Below, in pieces: positions 63,223-64,000 of a stretch of DNA of 64,000 nucleotides. The stretch is from Mesoflavibacter zeaxanthinifaciens DSM 18436 (GTDB lineage: Bacteria > Bacteroidota > Bacteroidia > Flavobacteriales > Flavobacteriaceae), in NCBI RefSeq assembly GCF_000422365.1, contig NZ_AULQ01000002.1:248001-312000 (forward strand), in the 5' to 3' direction. Below the pieces are notes generated by a model, which made no database searches, was not told the origin of the DNA, and saw only the letters and a program-made list of their open reading frames with translations. The position numbers and the translations under genes are program-made. Each line of letters begins with the position of its first letter. The first letter of the stretch is position 1.

Positions 63223-63256
63223 AAAAAACCTTCAGTTAATATTGAAGGTTTTTTTT
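63223..63256. terminator. Bidirectional terminator between the antiporter and lepA
   Basis: AAAAAACCTTCA and TGAAGGTTTTTT arms with an AT loop lie between the two convergent genes. Confidence 0.88.
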
Positions 63257-63276
63257 ATATGTACAAGGTTTAAGTT

Positions 63277-64000
63277 TTAATCATTTAGTTTTAAAACCGC
63301 CATAAATGCTTGTTGAGGTATTTCTACATTACCGACTTGACGCATACGTTTTTTACCTTTTTTCTGCTTTTCTAAAAGTTTTCGCTTACGCGAAATATCT
63401 CCACCGTAACATTTCGCTGTTACATCTTTACGTAACGCTTTAATAGTTTCTCTAGCAATAATTTTTGCTCCAATAGCAGCCTGAATTGGAATATCAAACT
63501 GTTGACGTGGTATTAATTCTTTTAGCTTTTCACACATCTTTTTACCAATATGATAAGCATTATCTGCATGTATTAAAGCCGAAAGCGCATCTACATTTTG
63601 TGCGTTAAGTAATATATCTACACGTACTAATTTTGAAGCACGCATACCAATTGGATGGTAATCAAATGAGGCATAACCTTTAGAAACGGTTTTTAAACGA
63701 TCGTAGAAGTCAAAAACAATTTCGGCTAATGGCATATCAAAACTAAGCTCAACACGCTCGGTAGTTAAGTAAGTTTGATTGGTAATTTGTCCACGTTTTT
63801 CAATACATAAACTCATTACATTACCAACAAAGTCTGCTTTTGTAATAATTGTAGCTTTAATGTATGGTTCTTCAACACGATTTAAAGTTGAAGGTTCTGG
63901 TAAATCTGATGGGTTATTAACAATAATAATTTCATCTGGATTTTTATTTGTAAACGCATGATAACTAACGTTTGGTACGGTTGTAATAACAGTCATGTTA
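63277..64000 (-). CDS. lepA: Elongation factor 4 (LepA), C-terminal part; 5' end beyond the window
   Basis: The C-terminal 241 residues of LepA are visible: [13 protein letters not shown]-like start (codon before the first visible Met is Asn, frame open to the window edge), [26 protein letters not shown], the [25 protein letters not shown] block, and the LepA-specific basic tail [27 protein letters not shown]4 is a ribosome-associated GTPase that acts during stress on stalled ribosomes. The GTPase domain lies outside. The Met at 63996 is internal, not a start. Confidence 0.97.
   Translation of the reverse strand, partial: NMTVITTVPNVSYHAFTNKNPDEIIIVNNPSDLPEPSTLNRVEEPYIKATIITKADFVGNVMSLCIEKRGQITNQTYLTTERVELSFDMPLAEIVFDFYDRLKTVSKGYASFDYHPIGMRASKLVRVDILLNAQNVDALSALIHADNAYHIGKKMCEKLKELIPRQQFDIPIQAAIGAKIIARETIKALRKDVTAKCYGGDISRKRKLLEKQKKGKKRMRQVGNVEIPQQAFMAVLKLND

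Noticed and set aside
1-64000. CRISPR arrays, insertion sequences, prophage or restriction-defence genes
   Set aside because: No spaced direct-repeat array, transposase, integrase, phage structural or recognised defence gene was seen on either strand.

Overview
The window is AT-rich chromosomal DNA, most likely from a marine member of the Flavobacteriaceae (Bacteroidota). The evidence is the protein families present (DUF4175, DUF4837, DUF6909, GH3-like, S41 peptidase next to rnpA, large SPOR-like exported proteins), promoters of the Bacteroidota TAnnTTTG -7 type upstream of many genes, an apparent lack of strong Shine-Dalgarno sequences, and many short lipoprotein signal peptides. All assignments were made by reading the sequence. 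No database search was run.

Region 1 (1-17,973) is a surface-polysaccharide locus. A partial Wzy/ligase-like gene on the plus strand meets a long minus-strand gene train head to head. In transcription order the train runs: Wzz-like chain-length protein, rmlB-rmlA-rmlC-rmlD (dTDP-L-rhamnose), a UDP-GlcNAc/GlcNAcA 4-epimerase, cysQ, a double DUF2061 protein, cysC, cysD, cysN (PAPS synthesis and PAP removal), a TviB-like UDP-HexNAc 6-dehydrogenase, an unknown lipoprotein, a CapE/FnlA/WbvB-like 4,6-dehydratase, an RmlD-like reductase, a Wzx flippase, a GT2 and a GT4. It encodes precursors for L-rhamnose, a HexNAc-uronic acid and a 2-acetamido-2,6-dideoxy-L-hexose, plus a sulfate-activation module. 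This suggests an acidic, possibly sulfated, O-antigen or capsule. Sulfotransferases and the initiating sugar-phosphate transferase are not in the window.

Region 2 (17,980-31,946) holds conserved cell-envelope and housekeeping genes: a DUF6909 protein whose C-terminal half looks like a nucleosidase/phosphorylase, GH3, an M23 peptidase, a 59-residue TatA, DUF4837, an MltD-like transglycosylase, pgk, two paralogous exported SPOR-like proteins flanking holB and a DoxX protein, and an OmpH/Skp-like lipoprotein.

Region 3 (32,179-49,837) contains a methyltransferase, mnmG flanked on both sides by parS-like palindromes, ybeY, a giant DUF4175 protein with a collagen-like segment, gltX, an SPFH protein, glnS with a C-terminal extension, folB, tRNA-Cys, a LysE transporter, a head-GIN protein, a YbjQ protein and rnr. 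Convergent genes are separated by clear hairpin terminators. Short repeat-like elements lie near the tRNA and upstream of rnr.

Region 4 (49,838-64,000) opens with about 690 bp of very AT-rich noncoding DNA carrying repeated motifs (candidate origin or control region). Then come rpiB, a CDF transporter, a GNAT, a double-OmpA protein, an S41 peptidase, rnpA, an S24-type regulator, a lipoprotein, M1 and S8 peptidases, an MBL hydrolase, a cation/proton antiporter and the start-truncated lepA at the right edge. I found no insertion sequence, prophage or CRISPR array.
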